From NCBI GenBank assembly GCA_002438605.1, contig DJPR01000032.1:1-19525 (forward strand): a stretch of 19,525 bases of DNA, read 5' to 3'. The notes below the pieces were generated by a model. It had not been told where the DNA came from, searched no databases, and worked only from the letters and a program-made list of their open reading frames with translations. Positions within the stretch are counted from its first letter, which is position 1. Each line of letters starts with the position of its first letter. A program made the translations under genes and the position numbers. The DNA comes from Ruminococcus sp. UBA6407 (GTDB lineage Bacteria; Bacillota; Clostridia; Oscillospirales; Ruminococcaceae). Of this stretch, positions 1 through 6,029 are shown piece by piece.

Positions 1-158
1 GCTTTGCAGAGCTTGGCGATAGTATCTGTTGTTACACTTTTACTATTTTTAATAGCAGTAAGTGCACTTTGAGATATTATATTCCCCTGTCTTATTTTAT
101 AAGTTGTAAGTCCTTTTTCTTTCATAATTGCAAATAACTTGTCATATTTTATCGGCAT
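1..158 (-). CDS. XRE/Cro-type helix-turn-helix regulator (partial, N-terminus only)
   Basis: The minus strand reads an open frame from an ATG at 158 to the window edge, about 52 codons, beginning MPIKYDKLFAIMKEKGLTTY. A good ribosome binding site (GGGAG) lies a few bases upstream. The sequence fits a small Cro/CI-like helix-turn-helix: helix 1 with YDKLFAIMKEKG, then TTYKIRQGN as the turn region and SQSALTAIKNSKSVTTDTIAKLCK as the recognition helix and following helix. Such 70-80 residue regulators are common in integrative elements and prophages of Firmicutes. Its own promoter (217-245) overlaps a large palindrome, so autoregulation is likely. The C-terminal part lies outside the window. The exact family cannot be named from this fragment. 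Confidence 0.8.
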   Translation of the reverse strand, partial: MPIKYDKLFAIMKEKGLTTYKIRQGNIISQSALTAIKNSKSVTTDTIAKLCK

Positions 159-216
159 TATATCAGCTCCCTTTTTATCGGACTTTAATTTATAAAATTC
201 TATACTTCCCATTATA

Positions 217-245
217 ATTATACCATAATCATTCACGGATTTCAA
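217..245 (-). promoter_or_regulatory. Sigma-A promoter of the HTH regulator
   Basis: On the minus strand TTGAAA (245-240), a 17-base spacer and TATAAT (222-217), with TGG directly before the -10 (extended -10). The -35 lies inside the left arm of the palindrome at 231-275, so a protein bound there would block this promoter. Confidence 0.7.
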
Positions 246-275
246 TGTATAACATATACATTATTTTCCGTGAAT
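231..275. promoter_or_regulatory. 45-bp imperfect palindrome, probable operator
   Basis: Arms 231-251 and 255-275 match at 17 of 21 positions around a 3-base centre. The outer blocks are ATTCACGGA and TCCGTGAAT; the inner blocks are AATGTATA and TATACATT. It sits between two divergent promoters and covers the -35 of the leftward one. A related short palindrome, ATTCACTGAAT (300-310), lies in the spacer of the rightward promoter. The most economical reading is the binding site of the HTH regulator encoded at 1-158. Confidence 0.55.
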
Positions 276-293
276 ATTTGTGTAATCTGTATA

Positions 294-322
294 TTGACTA
301 TTCACTGAATACGGTGTATAAT
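294..322 (+). promoter_or_regulatory. Sigma-A promoter of the short mobile-element ORFs
   Basis: TTGACT (294-299), a 17-base spacer and TATAAT (317-322). The spacer holds the palindrome ATTCACTGAAT, so the promoter may be repressed by the divergent HTH protein. Confidence 0.7.
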
Positions 323-370
323 ATAATCACAGGTAAAGAAAACACCACGAATAAAACAGGAGGTAAATTA

Positions 371-448
371 ATGACAGATAAAGAATTATTAGAAATGTAT
401 GAAAGCCGTGCAAGATTTGCAAGAGCGAAAATGACAAGCGAACTATAG
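371..448 (+). CDS. 25-residue peptide, possibly a truncated element protein
   Basis: An ATG at 371 follows a strong AGGAGG site and a 7-base gap, and gives a 25-residue, charged, probably helical peptide (MTDKELLEMYESRARFARAK then MTSEL). Translation from the upstream in-frame start at 245 would begin ahead of the promoter, so it is unlikely. I do not recognise the peptide. It could be the intact N-terminus of a longer element protein cut short by a stop, or a real small protein. The strong promoter and ribosome binding site are the only support. Confidence 0.4.
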   Translation: MTDKELLEMYESRARFARAKMTSEL

Positions 449-555
449 TTAATAAAGCACTGTAGAAAACTCCGTATTCCTTTAGGATGACATTAGAATT
501 CTTGGATATACATAAATCAAGGAAACAGTCACATACTATTTCCGAGGTGATGAAC

Positions 556-831
556 ATGGCAAAACAAGGAATGAAGCGTCCAGAGTGGACGCACACTCAG
601 CCGAAGAATACAGCAGCGGCAGTACCTGAAATTCAGGGGAAAGCAAAACACGGAAAGGCTCACGCAAATCCGATTATTGCAGGTACAGAAGCACCTTCAC
701 AGAAGGTGTACCACACAAAACCTTTCTCGCAGGAAAAGCCGATTTCCGATGCTTATGCGGTTATTGACAATGACCTTGCAAGGGATAATGTGGAGAATGA
801 CCTGACCGCTGCTGATATTCAGGATTTATAA
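556..831 (+). CDS. Conserved integrative-element small protein of unknown function
   Basis: The frame gives a 91-residue, soluble, basic protein rich in Pro, Ala, Lys and His, starting MAKQGMKRPEWTHTQPKN and ending in an acidic tail (NDLARDNVENDLTAADIQDL). The start at 556 is chosen because GAGG at 544-547 lies 8 bases before it; the ATG at 550 is too close and the longer frame from 487 has no site. I recall very similar short proteins in conjugative and integrative elements of Clostridia, where they have no known function. No signal peptide, membrane segment or catalytic motif is visible. A hairpin follows at 839-862. With its neighbours at 371 and 882 it looks like leftover cargo or backbone of such an element. 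Confidence 0.65.
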   Translation: MAKQGMKRPEWTHTQPKNTAAAVPEIQGKAKHGKAHANPIIAGTEAPSQKVYHTKPFSQEKPISDAYAVIDNDLARDNVENDLTAADIQDL

Positions 832-838
832 TTTGAAC

Positions 839-862
839 GCCGTCTGAATTCAATCGGACGGC
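839..862 (+). terminator. Hairpin after the element protein, weak terminator
   Basis: A 9-bp stem (839-847 with 854-862, one G-U pair) with a 6-base loop, followed by ATTTTAC. The T-run is short, so termination would be partial and some transcripts would continue into the ORF at 882. Confidence 0.4.
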
Positions 863-881
863 ATTTTACACAGGAGAAATT

Positions 882-1019
882 ATGGAGTTAATATGGCAGA
901 AAAGTACACAACTTCTTGCCAATGTTTCAGTTGTTCAGGAAAGTAAGAAGTATCCATTGCTGAATAATAAGACAACCTATTTTATGTGTGCAGAAATCAC
1001 TCATGTCTGCCGCCAGTGA
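882..1019 (+). CDS. Short ORF, probably truncated element gene
   Basis: ATG at 882 with AGGAG eight bases upstream opens a 45-residue frame, starting MELIWQKSTQLLANVSVVQE and ending in CAEITHVCRQ. The length, the good ribosome binding site and the stop after a Cys-rich end suggest the 5' part of a longer gene that has lost its 3' end. I do not recognise the family. A strong terminator follows at 1045-1070. The three short ORFs between 371 and 1019 share one orientation and one promoter. Confidence 0.35.
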   Translation: MELIWQKSTQLLANVSVVQESKKYPLLNNKTTYFMCAEITHVCRQ

Positions 1020-1044
1020 ATAAATATACGGCTGAATAAAGCAT

Positions 1045-1070
1045 AAGTCTGCGGTTTTCGCAGACTTTTT
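1045..1070 (+). terminator. Strong intrinsic terminator
   Basis: A perfect 9-bp stem AAGTCTGCG/CGCAGACTT with a 5-base loop (1054-1058), running into TTTTT. It closes the element remnant and isolates the downstream sod gene from its promoter. Confidence 0.8.
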
Positions 1071-1115
1071 CACGTTCTTGCAGTAGCAGGCATATCATAA
1101 ATCAGAGGTGATACA

Positions 1116-1616
1116 ATGAGGAATATCCGAAATTACGCCGCCATACTGATGAAGTCACCCCATGCATCAGCAGAGCTGAAAGGCAGTGACGCATATCCGA
1201 ATATCCACGGAACCGTGCGGTTCTATCAGATGAATAATGGTGTGCTGATTGCCGCAGAAATTGGCGGTCTGCCGTATTTTCATGGGGTTTGTCAGCACCC
1301 TGTTTTTGGTTTCCATATTCATGACGGCAGTCAGTGTGAAGGTGATTTACACGATCCGTTTTCGGGTGCAATGTCGCATTATAACCCCAAAGGCTGCGAT
1401 CATCCATTCCATGCAGGCGATATGCCGCCGTTGTTCAGTAATCATGGGTGTGCATTTTCTGTATTCCTGTCGGATCGGTTTTCGTTGTCAGAGGTCATTG
1501 GGAAAACAGTCATCATCCATGGAAATCCTGATGACTTCACCACACAGCCATCAGGGAATGCTGGGGAGAAGCTGGGGTGTGGGATAATCAAAGCTTCCGG
1601 AAATCGGTGCAGGTGA
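1116..1616 (+). CDS. sodC: Cu/Zn-type superoxide dismutase, apparently cytoplasmic
   Basis: This is a 166-residue member of the Cu/Zn superoxide dismutase family, which converts superoxide to oxygen and hydrogen peroxide. All metal ligands of the fold are present: copper His67 and His69 (FGFHIHD), bridging His88 (SHYNP), zinc His96, His99 and Asp102 (CDHPFHAGD), and copper His135 (VIIHGNPDDF). Cys74 and Cys155 can form the conserved disulfide. The active-site Arg of SOD1 aligns with Lys152 (NAGEKLGCG). There is no signal peptide or lipobox, unusual because most bacterial SodC proteins are exported. GAGGTG lies just before the ATG at 1116. The gene stands 111 bases upstream of ahpC, and its product peroxide is the substrate of AhpC. 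G+C content is higher than in most of the window. The family is certain; activity of this cytoplasmic, Lys-bearing form is inferred. Confidence 0.88.
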   Translation: MRNIRNYAAILMKSPHASAELKGSDAYPNIHGTVRFYQMNNGVLIAAEIGGLPYFHGVCQHPVFGFHIHDGSQCEGDLHDPFSGAMSHYNPKGCDHPFHAGDMPPLFSNHGCAFSVFLSDRFSLSEVIGKTVIIHGNPDDFTTQPSGNAGEKLGCGIIKASGNRCR

Positions 1617-1727
1617 TAATGCATATTTATGAAATGCAGTGTATGATTTCTTGCAATCAGGAGAAACTATAGCAATGCAATAAATGTGTCATATGAAAAA
1701 GAAGTATTTTAAAAAGGAGTATAAAAT

Positions 1728-2291
1728 ATGTCAATGATCAATAATGAAATTTCCGATTTCAGTGTAATGGCATTCCACAAGGGCGAATGCAGAACTGTCA
1801 CCAAAAAGGATGTGCTGGGTAAGTGGAGCGTGTTCTTCTTCTATCCTGCGGATTTTACCTTCGTGTGTCCCACAGAGCTGGAGGATCTTGCCGATAAATA
1901 TGCCGATTTTCAGAGTGCAGGCTGTGAGATCTACTCCGTTTCGACAGATACGCATTTTGTTCACAAGGCGTGGTATGATGTATCTGAACGAATCAAAAAG
2001 ATCAATTATGTGATGCTTGCCGATCCTACGCACGCATTGTCCAGAGATTTTGAGGTGTATATCGAATCAGACGGTCTTGCCGAGCGTGGCAGCTTTATTG
2101 TCAATCCTGAGGGCAAAATTGTTGCCTATGAGGTAAGTTCAGGTAACGTCGGCAGAAATGCCGATGAGCTGTTCCGCAAGCTGCAGGCTTGTCAGTTTGT
2201 TGCCGCACACGGTGATCAGGTATGTCCTGCAAAGTGGCAGCCCGGTGCGGAAACTCTTAAACCAAGTCTTGATCTGGTAGGTCAGCTGTAA
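1728..2291 (+). CDS. ahpC: Alkyl hydroperoxide reductase subunit C (2-Cys peroxiredoxin)
   Basis: The 187-residue protein reduces hydrogen peroxide and organic hydroperoxides in the cytoplasm. The peroxidatic cysteine is Cys47 in FTFVCPTE, and the resolving cysteine is Cys166 in QVCPAKW; both lie where typical AhpC has them, and the length is normal. GSFIVNPEGKI and SSGNVGRNADEL are also family signatures. The ATG at 1728 follows AAGGAG with good spacing. Its stop overlaps the start of the reductase gene by one base (TAATG at 2289-2293), so the two are translationally coupled and made together. No PerR-type operator is obvious upstream. The gene belongs to the G+C-rich stress cluster with sodC. 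Confidence 0.95.
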   Translation: MSMINNEISDFSVMAFHKGECRTVTKKDVLGKWSVFFFYPADFTFVCPTELEDLADKYADFQSAGCEIYSVSTDTHFVHKAWYDVSERIKKINYVMLADPTHALSRDFEVYIESDGLAERGSFIVNPEGKIVAYEVSSGNVGRNADELFRKLQACQFVAAHGDQVCPAKWQPGAETLKPSLDLVGQL

Positions 2292-3913
2292 TGCGTAATG
2301 AGAAACTCTATGACGCTGTTATTGTCGGCGGCGGCCCTGCGGGACTGACAGCCGCCCTGTATCTTGCCAGAGCGAGATACAGAGTACTTGTGATAGAAAG
2401 AGAAAAATTCGGCGGTCAGATTACGATCACATCCGAGGTGGTGAATTACCCCGGTGTGGAAATTGCAAGCGGTGCGGAACTGACGGAAACTATGCGGCGG
2501 CAGGCGGAAGAATTCGGAGCAGAATTTCTGCTTGCGGAAGTCACAAGTCTTGTGCCCGAGGGAGATATCAAAACCGTGCATACTACAAAAGACGAGGTGC
2601 AGTGTTTCGGTATCATTGCTGCAACGGGTGCACACCCGAGAATGATTGGCTTTGAGGGTGAATCGGAATTCCGTGGACATGGTGTTGCCTATTGTGCGAC
2701 CTGTGACGGCGAATTTTTCACAGGCAAGGAAATATTTGTGGTTGGCGGCGGCTTTGCGGCAGCGGAGGAAAGCGTATTTCTGACAAAATACGCAAAGCAT
2801 GTCACCCTTCTTGTCCGTGAGGAGGATTTTACCTGTGCCAAGGCGGTTGCCGATGAAGCCAGAAATCATCCGAAAATCAGCGTGCTGTATGAAACAGAGG
2901 TGGAATCCGTTTCGGGTGATACTGCTCTTAGAACCATTCGTTATCGTAATAACAAAACAGGCGAGATTACAGAGTATCGTGCAGATGATGGAGATACCTT
3001 CGGTGTGTTCGTGTTCGCAGGCTATGAGCCGGAAACATCATTGCTTCGGGATATTGTCAAGCTCAATGAATACGGTTATGTCATCACGGACAGCAACCGC
3101 AAAACTAATGTCGATGGTCTGTATGCCGCAGGCGACATCTGCGAGAAAAATCTGCGGCAGGTAGTAACAGCAGTCAGTGACGGTGCAATTGCGGCAACGG
3201 AACTTGAAAAATACGCCGCCGCCATGCAGAAGAAAACGGGTATCATTCCGGAAATGCCGAAACGTAATAAAACAGAAAAGCCAACGCAGGAATTCAGTCA
3301 TTTCGACAGCAATTTCTTTTCGGCGGAAGTATCTGCACAGCTTGATTCCGTATTTTCTAAAATGGAACGCAGTCTTGTGCTGAAGCTGTATCTCGATGAA
3401 CAGCCACTTTCCACAGAGCTGAAAGCATATATGGAAGCAATGGCAGAGCACACGGACAAGCTTTCTGTACAGATTGCAGAGAATTCAGAATCGGAGAAAT
3501 TCTGTCCATGTGTGCGTATATGTAAAGAGGACGGCACGGAAACAGGGCTTGCTTTTCATGGTGTACCCGGCGGACACGAGTTCACCTCATTTGTGCTGGG
3601 ACTTTATAATGCTGCCGGTCCGGGACAGCCTATTGATGAACAGGACAAAACGGACATTGCACGCATCACAACGCCCATGGAAATACAGGTGTTGGTGACG
3701 CTTTCCTGCACGATGTGCCCCGAGCTTGTGACGGCAGTGCAGAAAATCGCAGCGGAAAATCCGAACGTGACAGCCGAGATCTACGATGTGAATCATTTTC
3801 TGAAACTGCGGGAACAGTATCATATCATGAGCGTACCGTGCCTTGTGGTGAATGGGGAGGCGGTTTCGTTCGGCAAGAAGAATCTGCGGCAGGTGCTGGA
3901 TCTGATTGTTTAG
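2291..3913 (+). CDS. ahpF: AhpF-like peroxiredoxin reductase with permuted domain order
   Basis: The 540-residue flavoprotein passes electrons from NAD(P)H to AhpC. Residues 1-310 are a thioredoxin-reductase-like module: FAD motif GGGPAG (13-18), redox pair CATC (135-138), nucleotide motif GGGFAA (152-157) and C-terminal FAD motif around GLYAAGD (277-283). A lysine-rich linker (about 311-335) leads to two thioredoxin-like folds that match the AhpF N-terminal domain: a first fold with GHEFTSFVLGLYNAAG and a second with the active CTMC pair (473-476) and the SVPC/NGEA segment. In E. coli AhpF this double fold is at the N-terminus; here it is at the C-terminus. Start ATG 2291 overlaps the ahpC stop. 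A hairpin follows at 3955. Function is clear from the parts and the neighbour; the swapped order is the odd feature. Confidence 0.9.
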   Translation: MRNEKLYDAVIVGGGPAGLTAALYLARARYRVLVIEREKFGGQITITSEVVNYPGVEIASGAELTETMRRQAEEFGAEFLLAEVTSLVPEGDIKTVHTTKDEVQCFGIIAATGAHPRMIGFEGESEFRGHGVAYCATCDGEFFTGKEIFVVGGGFAAAEESVFLTKYAKHVTLLVREEDFTCAKAVADEARNHPKISVLYETEVESVSGDTALRTIRYRNNKTGEITEYRADDGDTFGVFVFAGYEPETSLLRDIVKLNEYGYVITDSNRKTNVDGLYAAGDICEKNLRQVVTAVSDGAIAATELEKYAAAMQKKTGIIPEMPKRNKTEKPTQEFSHFDSNFFSAEVSAQLDSVFSKMERSLVLKLYLDEQPLSTELKAYMEAMAEHTDKLSVQIAENSESEKFCPCVRICKEDGTETGLAFHGVPGGHEFTSFVLGLYNAAGPGQPIDEQDKTDIARITTPMEIQVLVTLSCTMCPELVTAVQKIAAENPNVTAEIYDVNHFLKLREQYHIMSVPCLVVNGEAVSFGKKNLRQVLDLIV

Positions 3914-3954
3914 TTCCATGAAATTCTTATAATCTACTGAATATGTATGATAAG

Positions 3955-3985
3955 AGCTTGTTTTGAGTATTCAGAACAAGCTTTA
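3955..3985 (+). terminator. Intrinsic terminator after ahpF
   Basis: A 12-bp stem (3955-3966 with 3971-3982, one G-U pair) with a GTAT loop, followed by TTACAT. The T-run is poor, so it may be leaky. On the minus strand it may also slow transcripts coming from the dockerin gene, which has no other terminator in 3986-4100. Confidence 0.5.
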
Positions 3986-4100
3986 CATAAGTTGCACGGC
4001 AACAGCATTTGCTTTTGTATATATTTTGCATATTTTAGTCGTGTCAATTAAATTAATACAGCGTTTTGTAAAATAAAATGATGAGTTTGGAAAAATCACA

Positions 4101-5051
4101 TTAATTGAATGATGGTTCTTTTCCGGTTGAAACCATTGAATAATATGTCAGGATATTACTTGCGTCAATCGCATCAATAATTTTATCATTATTTACGTCA
4201 GCCGCCTTAAATTGATTGTCTGTAAGTGTACTTCCCTTTCCGGTAGAAACACTTGCATATTCAGTTAAAGCTAATGAAGCGTCAATTGCATCAATTGTTC
4301 CGTTATCATCAATGTCACCCAATAAATAACTACTGTCAGCCTCTACATTAAAAGTAATGCTTTCCATAACAGGATAGAATTTTGACCTATCATCAAAACG
4401 ATTGCAATATGTTGATTTTATTAAGTTTTCATCTTTTAAAAAACTGATAGTATATGTTCCTGCCGGAGTATCCTTTGCAAATTCAACCTCAAATTCAGTA
4501 AGCATATATTCATCAGAAGTTGCTCCAAGCCACGTTCTTGTAGGATTTTCAAGTTCTTGAGTATAAATAGAAGATGTAAAGATGAAAGCTCTTGCATCAG
4601 GATGAATTCCTGTCTCCTTATTAATATCATCACCTATTGTAAATGAACCCATTTTTTTCATATCACCGCTTGAGGTAATTGTTCCATAACAAAATGGAGT
4701 CATTTTAGTTTTAAAAGTTTCATTTAATGAATTTGTATATGTTTTTTCCTCATTGACTTTATATGTCGGGTCTTTTAAATTTTTTAAAGTTACATATTTT
4801 CCGCTGCTGTCCTCAATGCAGTTGTATTCAACTCTCATTGACTGAATATCATTCAGCGTATCATCTATGTAAATCTGAATCGGAATTGTAACATTTCCAT
4901 TGCTTATTTCTGTACTGCTTATAGTAGTTTTTTCAGACTTAAAATACAGTCTTGTTGTTTCAAGTGTTTCTAAAGCCGACACATCTGCAGAAAAAGCCGA
5001 TGCACTAAACATAACTGAAACAGCACATAAAAAAGAAATAACTTTTTTCAT
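4101..5051 (-). CDS. Secreted dockerin protein with a cohesin-like body
   Basis: The 316-residue protein begins with a signal peptide (MKKVISFLCAVSVMFSASAF) and ends with a type I dockerin at about 242-312. The dockerin has two calcium loops, DIDDNGTIDAID and DVNNDKIIDAID, each followed by a near-identical helix (AIDASLALTEYASVSTGK and AIDASNILTYYSMVSTGK). Dockerins plug proteins into cellulosome- or amylosome-like scaffolds through cohesins. The middle part (about 30-238) has no catalytic motif I recognise; it starts with VTIPIQIYIDD and ends with FEVEFAKDTPAGTYTISFL then ESITFNVE, which resembles the first and last strands of cohesin modules. It could thus be an adaptor such as R. flavefaciens ScaC, but this is inference. 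GGGGAG precedes the ATG at 5051. It lies 14 bases after the nucleosidase stop, in one operon. Confidence 0.8.
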   Translation of the reverse strand: MKKVISFLCAVSVMFSASAFSADVSALETLETTRLYFKSEKTTISSTEISNGNVTIPIQIYIDDTLNDIQSMRVEYNCIEDSSGKYVTLKNLKDPTYKVNEEKTYTNSLNETFKTKMTPFCYGTITSSGDMKKMGSFTIGDDINKETGIHPDARAFIFTSSIYTQELENPTRTWLGATSDEYMLTEFEVEFAKDTPAGTYTISFLKDENLIKSTYCNRFDDRSKFYPVMESITFNVEADSSYLLGDIDDNGTIDAIDASLALTEYASVSTGKGSTLTDNQFKAADVNNDKIIDAIDASNILTYYSMVSTGKEPSFN

Positions 5052-5065
5052 ATAATACTCCCCTT

Positions 5066-5743
5066 TTATAATTTTTTTATCATTTCTATAACTATTTCTG
5101 CTACTCTTTTAGCAGCTGTTTTTTCAAATTCATCGAACGACATTGCTCCGTCATCATCTGCATTATCTGAAATGCATCGTACACTTACAAACGGAACTTC
5201 ATTGAGAAAACAGCAATGTCCTATAGCTGAGCTTTCCATATCAACAGCATAAGGATTCAAACGCTTTAAAATATCCTCTTTAACTTCATTGCTTGAAATA
5301 AATGCTTCACCTGAAACAATCCTGCCTATAAATGAATTAATGTTATTATTTTTGCAGGTATCAACCGCAAGCTTTATAAGTTTTTCATCTGACTTGTAAA
5401 CAGCACAGTATGGAGGATAATCATTCAGGAAATGTAAATCAAGGTCATGCGGAAGAACCTCATTGGAAACAACAATATCACAGACTTTAACATTTTTATT
5501 CATACCGCCCGCAATACCTGTATTTATTACTGCTTCAATATTAAATGTGTCAATCATAACCTGACAGCATACTGCTGCATTGACCTTTGCTATTCCACAG
5601 CAAGCATGAACAATTTTTTTATCCCCAATAGTATTGACATAAAACTCAAAGCCTGACTTTTTTATTATTTCAGATTTGCCAAGAAGTTCTCTTATGTCTT
5701 TTAATTCTGATGGCATTGCACCGATTATACCAATGTTCTTCAT
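5066..5743 (-). CDS. mtnN: 5'-methylthioadenosine/S-adenosylhomocysteine nucleosidase
   Basis: This 225-residue cytoplasmic enzyme cleaves adenine from methylthioadenosine and S-adenosylhomocysteine, in methionine salvage and the activated methyl cycle. It matches the family along its length: GIIGAMPSE with the catalytic Glu at 13, GIAKVNAA, NTGIAGGM, SGEAFISS, VDMESSAIGH (substrate ribose Glu) and ISDNADDD with the general acid Asp. Length is normal. A consensus promoter lies at 5853-5881, giving a leader of about 100 bases, and AAGGA precedes the ATG. The related futalosine hydrolases share the fold, but no menaquinone genes are near. The dockerin gene follows 14 bases downstream, with no obvious metabolic link. 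Confidence 0.92.
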   Translation of the reverse strand: MKNIGIIGAMPSELKDIRELLGKSEIIKKSGFEFYVNTIGDKKIVHACCGIAKVNAAVCCQVMIDTFNIEAVINTGIAGGMNKNVKVCDIVVSNEVLPHDLDLHFLNDYPPYCAVYKSDEKLIKLAVDTCKNNNINSFIGRIVSGEAFISSNEVKEDILKRLNPYAVDMESSAIGHCCFLNEVPFVSVRCISDNADDDGAMSFDEFEKTAAKRVAEIVIEMIKKL

Positions 5744-5852
5744 TATTTATTCATCCTTTATTTTAATTTTTTGCCTTGTCCAAAAATATATACCCGATTT
5801 CATACAGACAAGCAGTGGTGAACAATACAAATCAGCTGTAAAGTTCATTTAA

Positions 5853-5881
5853 ATTATATCACCTATTATTATTCAAGTCAA
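5853..5881 (-). promoter_or_regulatory. Sigma-A promoter of the mtnN operon
   Basis: On the minus strand TTGACT (5881-5876), a 17-base spacer and TATAAT (5858-5853). It would drive mtnN and the dockerin gene. I see no known riboswitch in the leader 5744-5846. Confidence 0.75.
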
Positions 5882-5911
5882 TCGGAATATTTTGAATACA
5901 CATAAAATACC

Positions 5912-5953
5912 GCACAAAAATAAATGGACATGAATTTGCTTCATGTCCATTTA
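5912..5953 (-). terminator. Intrinsic terminator of the large beta-helix gene
   Basis: A perfect 14-bp stem (5921-5934 with 5940-5953) with a 5-base loop. Read on the minus strand it runs directly into ATTTTTG. It separates the gene ending at 6030 from the mtnN promoter. Confidence 0.85.
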
Positions 5954-5971
5954 AATTAACTACAGGAAATC

Positions 5972-6012
5972 TTAAGGCAACACCGCACAAGCTTTATGCG
6001 GTATTACCTTAA
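5972..6012. repeat. Palindromic intergenic repeat, copy 1
   Basis: Arms 5972-5987 and 5997-6012 pair as TTAAGG, AA and ACCGCA with two mismatches, around a 9-base loop holding AAGCTT. A related sequence lies at 19461-19490. It sits between a stop codon and a terminator and looks like a dispersed repeat of the REP or MITE kind, though only two copies are visible here. Confidence 0.6.
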
Positions 6013-6029
6013 AGACATTTGTGAAGTCA

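Noticed and set aside
487..555. Upstream extension of the element protein at 556
   Set aside because: No ribosome binding site before 487, while GAGG is well placed for ATG 556, and the extension does not resemble the rest of the protein.
1102..1407. Minus-strand frame opposite sodC
   Set aside because: sodC is a clear family match over the same bases; the shadow frame has no recognisable protein pattern.
2282..2869. Long minus-strand open frame (195 codons) opposite ahpF
   Set aside because: It lies wholly within ahpF in G+C-rich DNA, shows no domain and no ribosome binding site, and ahpF is certain on the other strand.
5744..5852. SAM- or SAH-sensing riboswitch in the mtnN leader
   Set aside because: The leader is only about 100 bases, shows no stable nested stems and no terminator before the gene.
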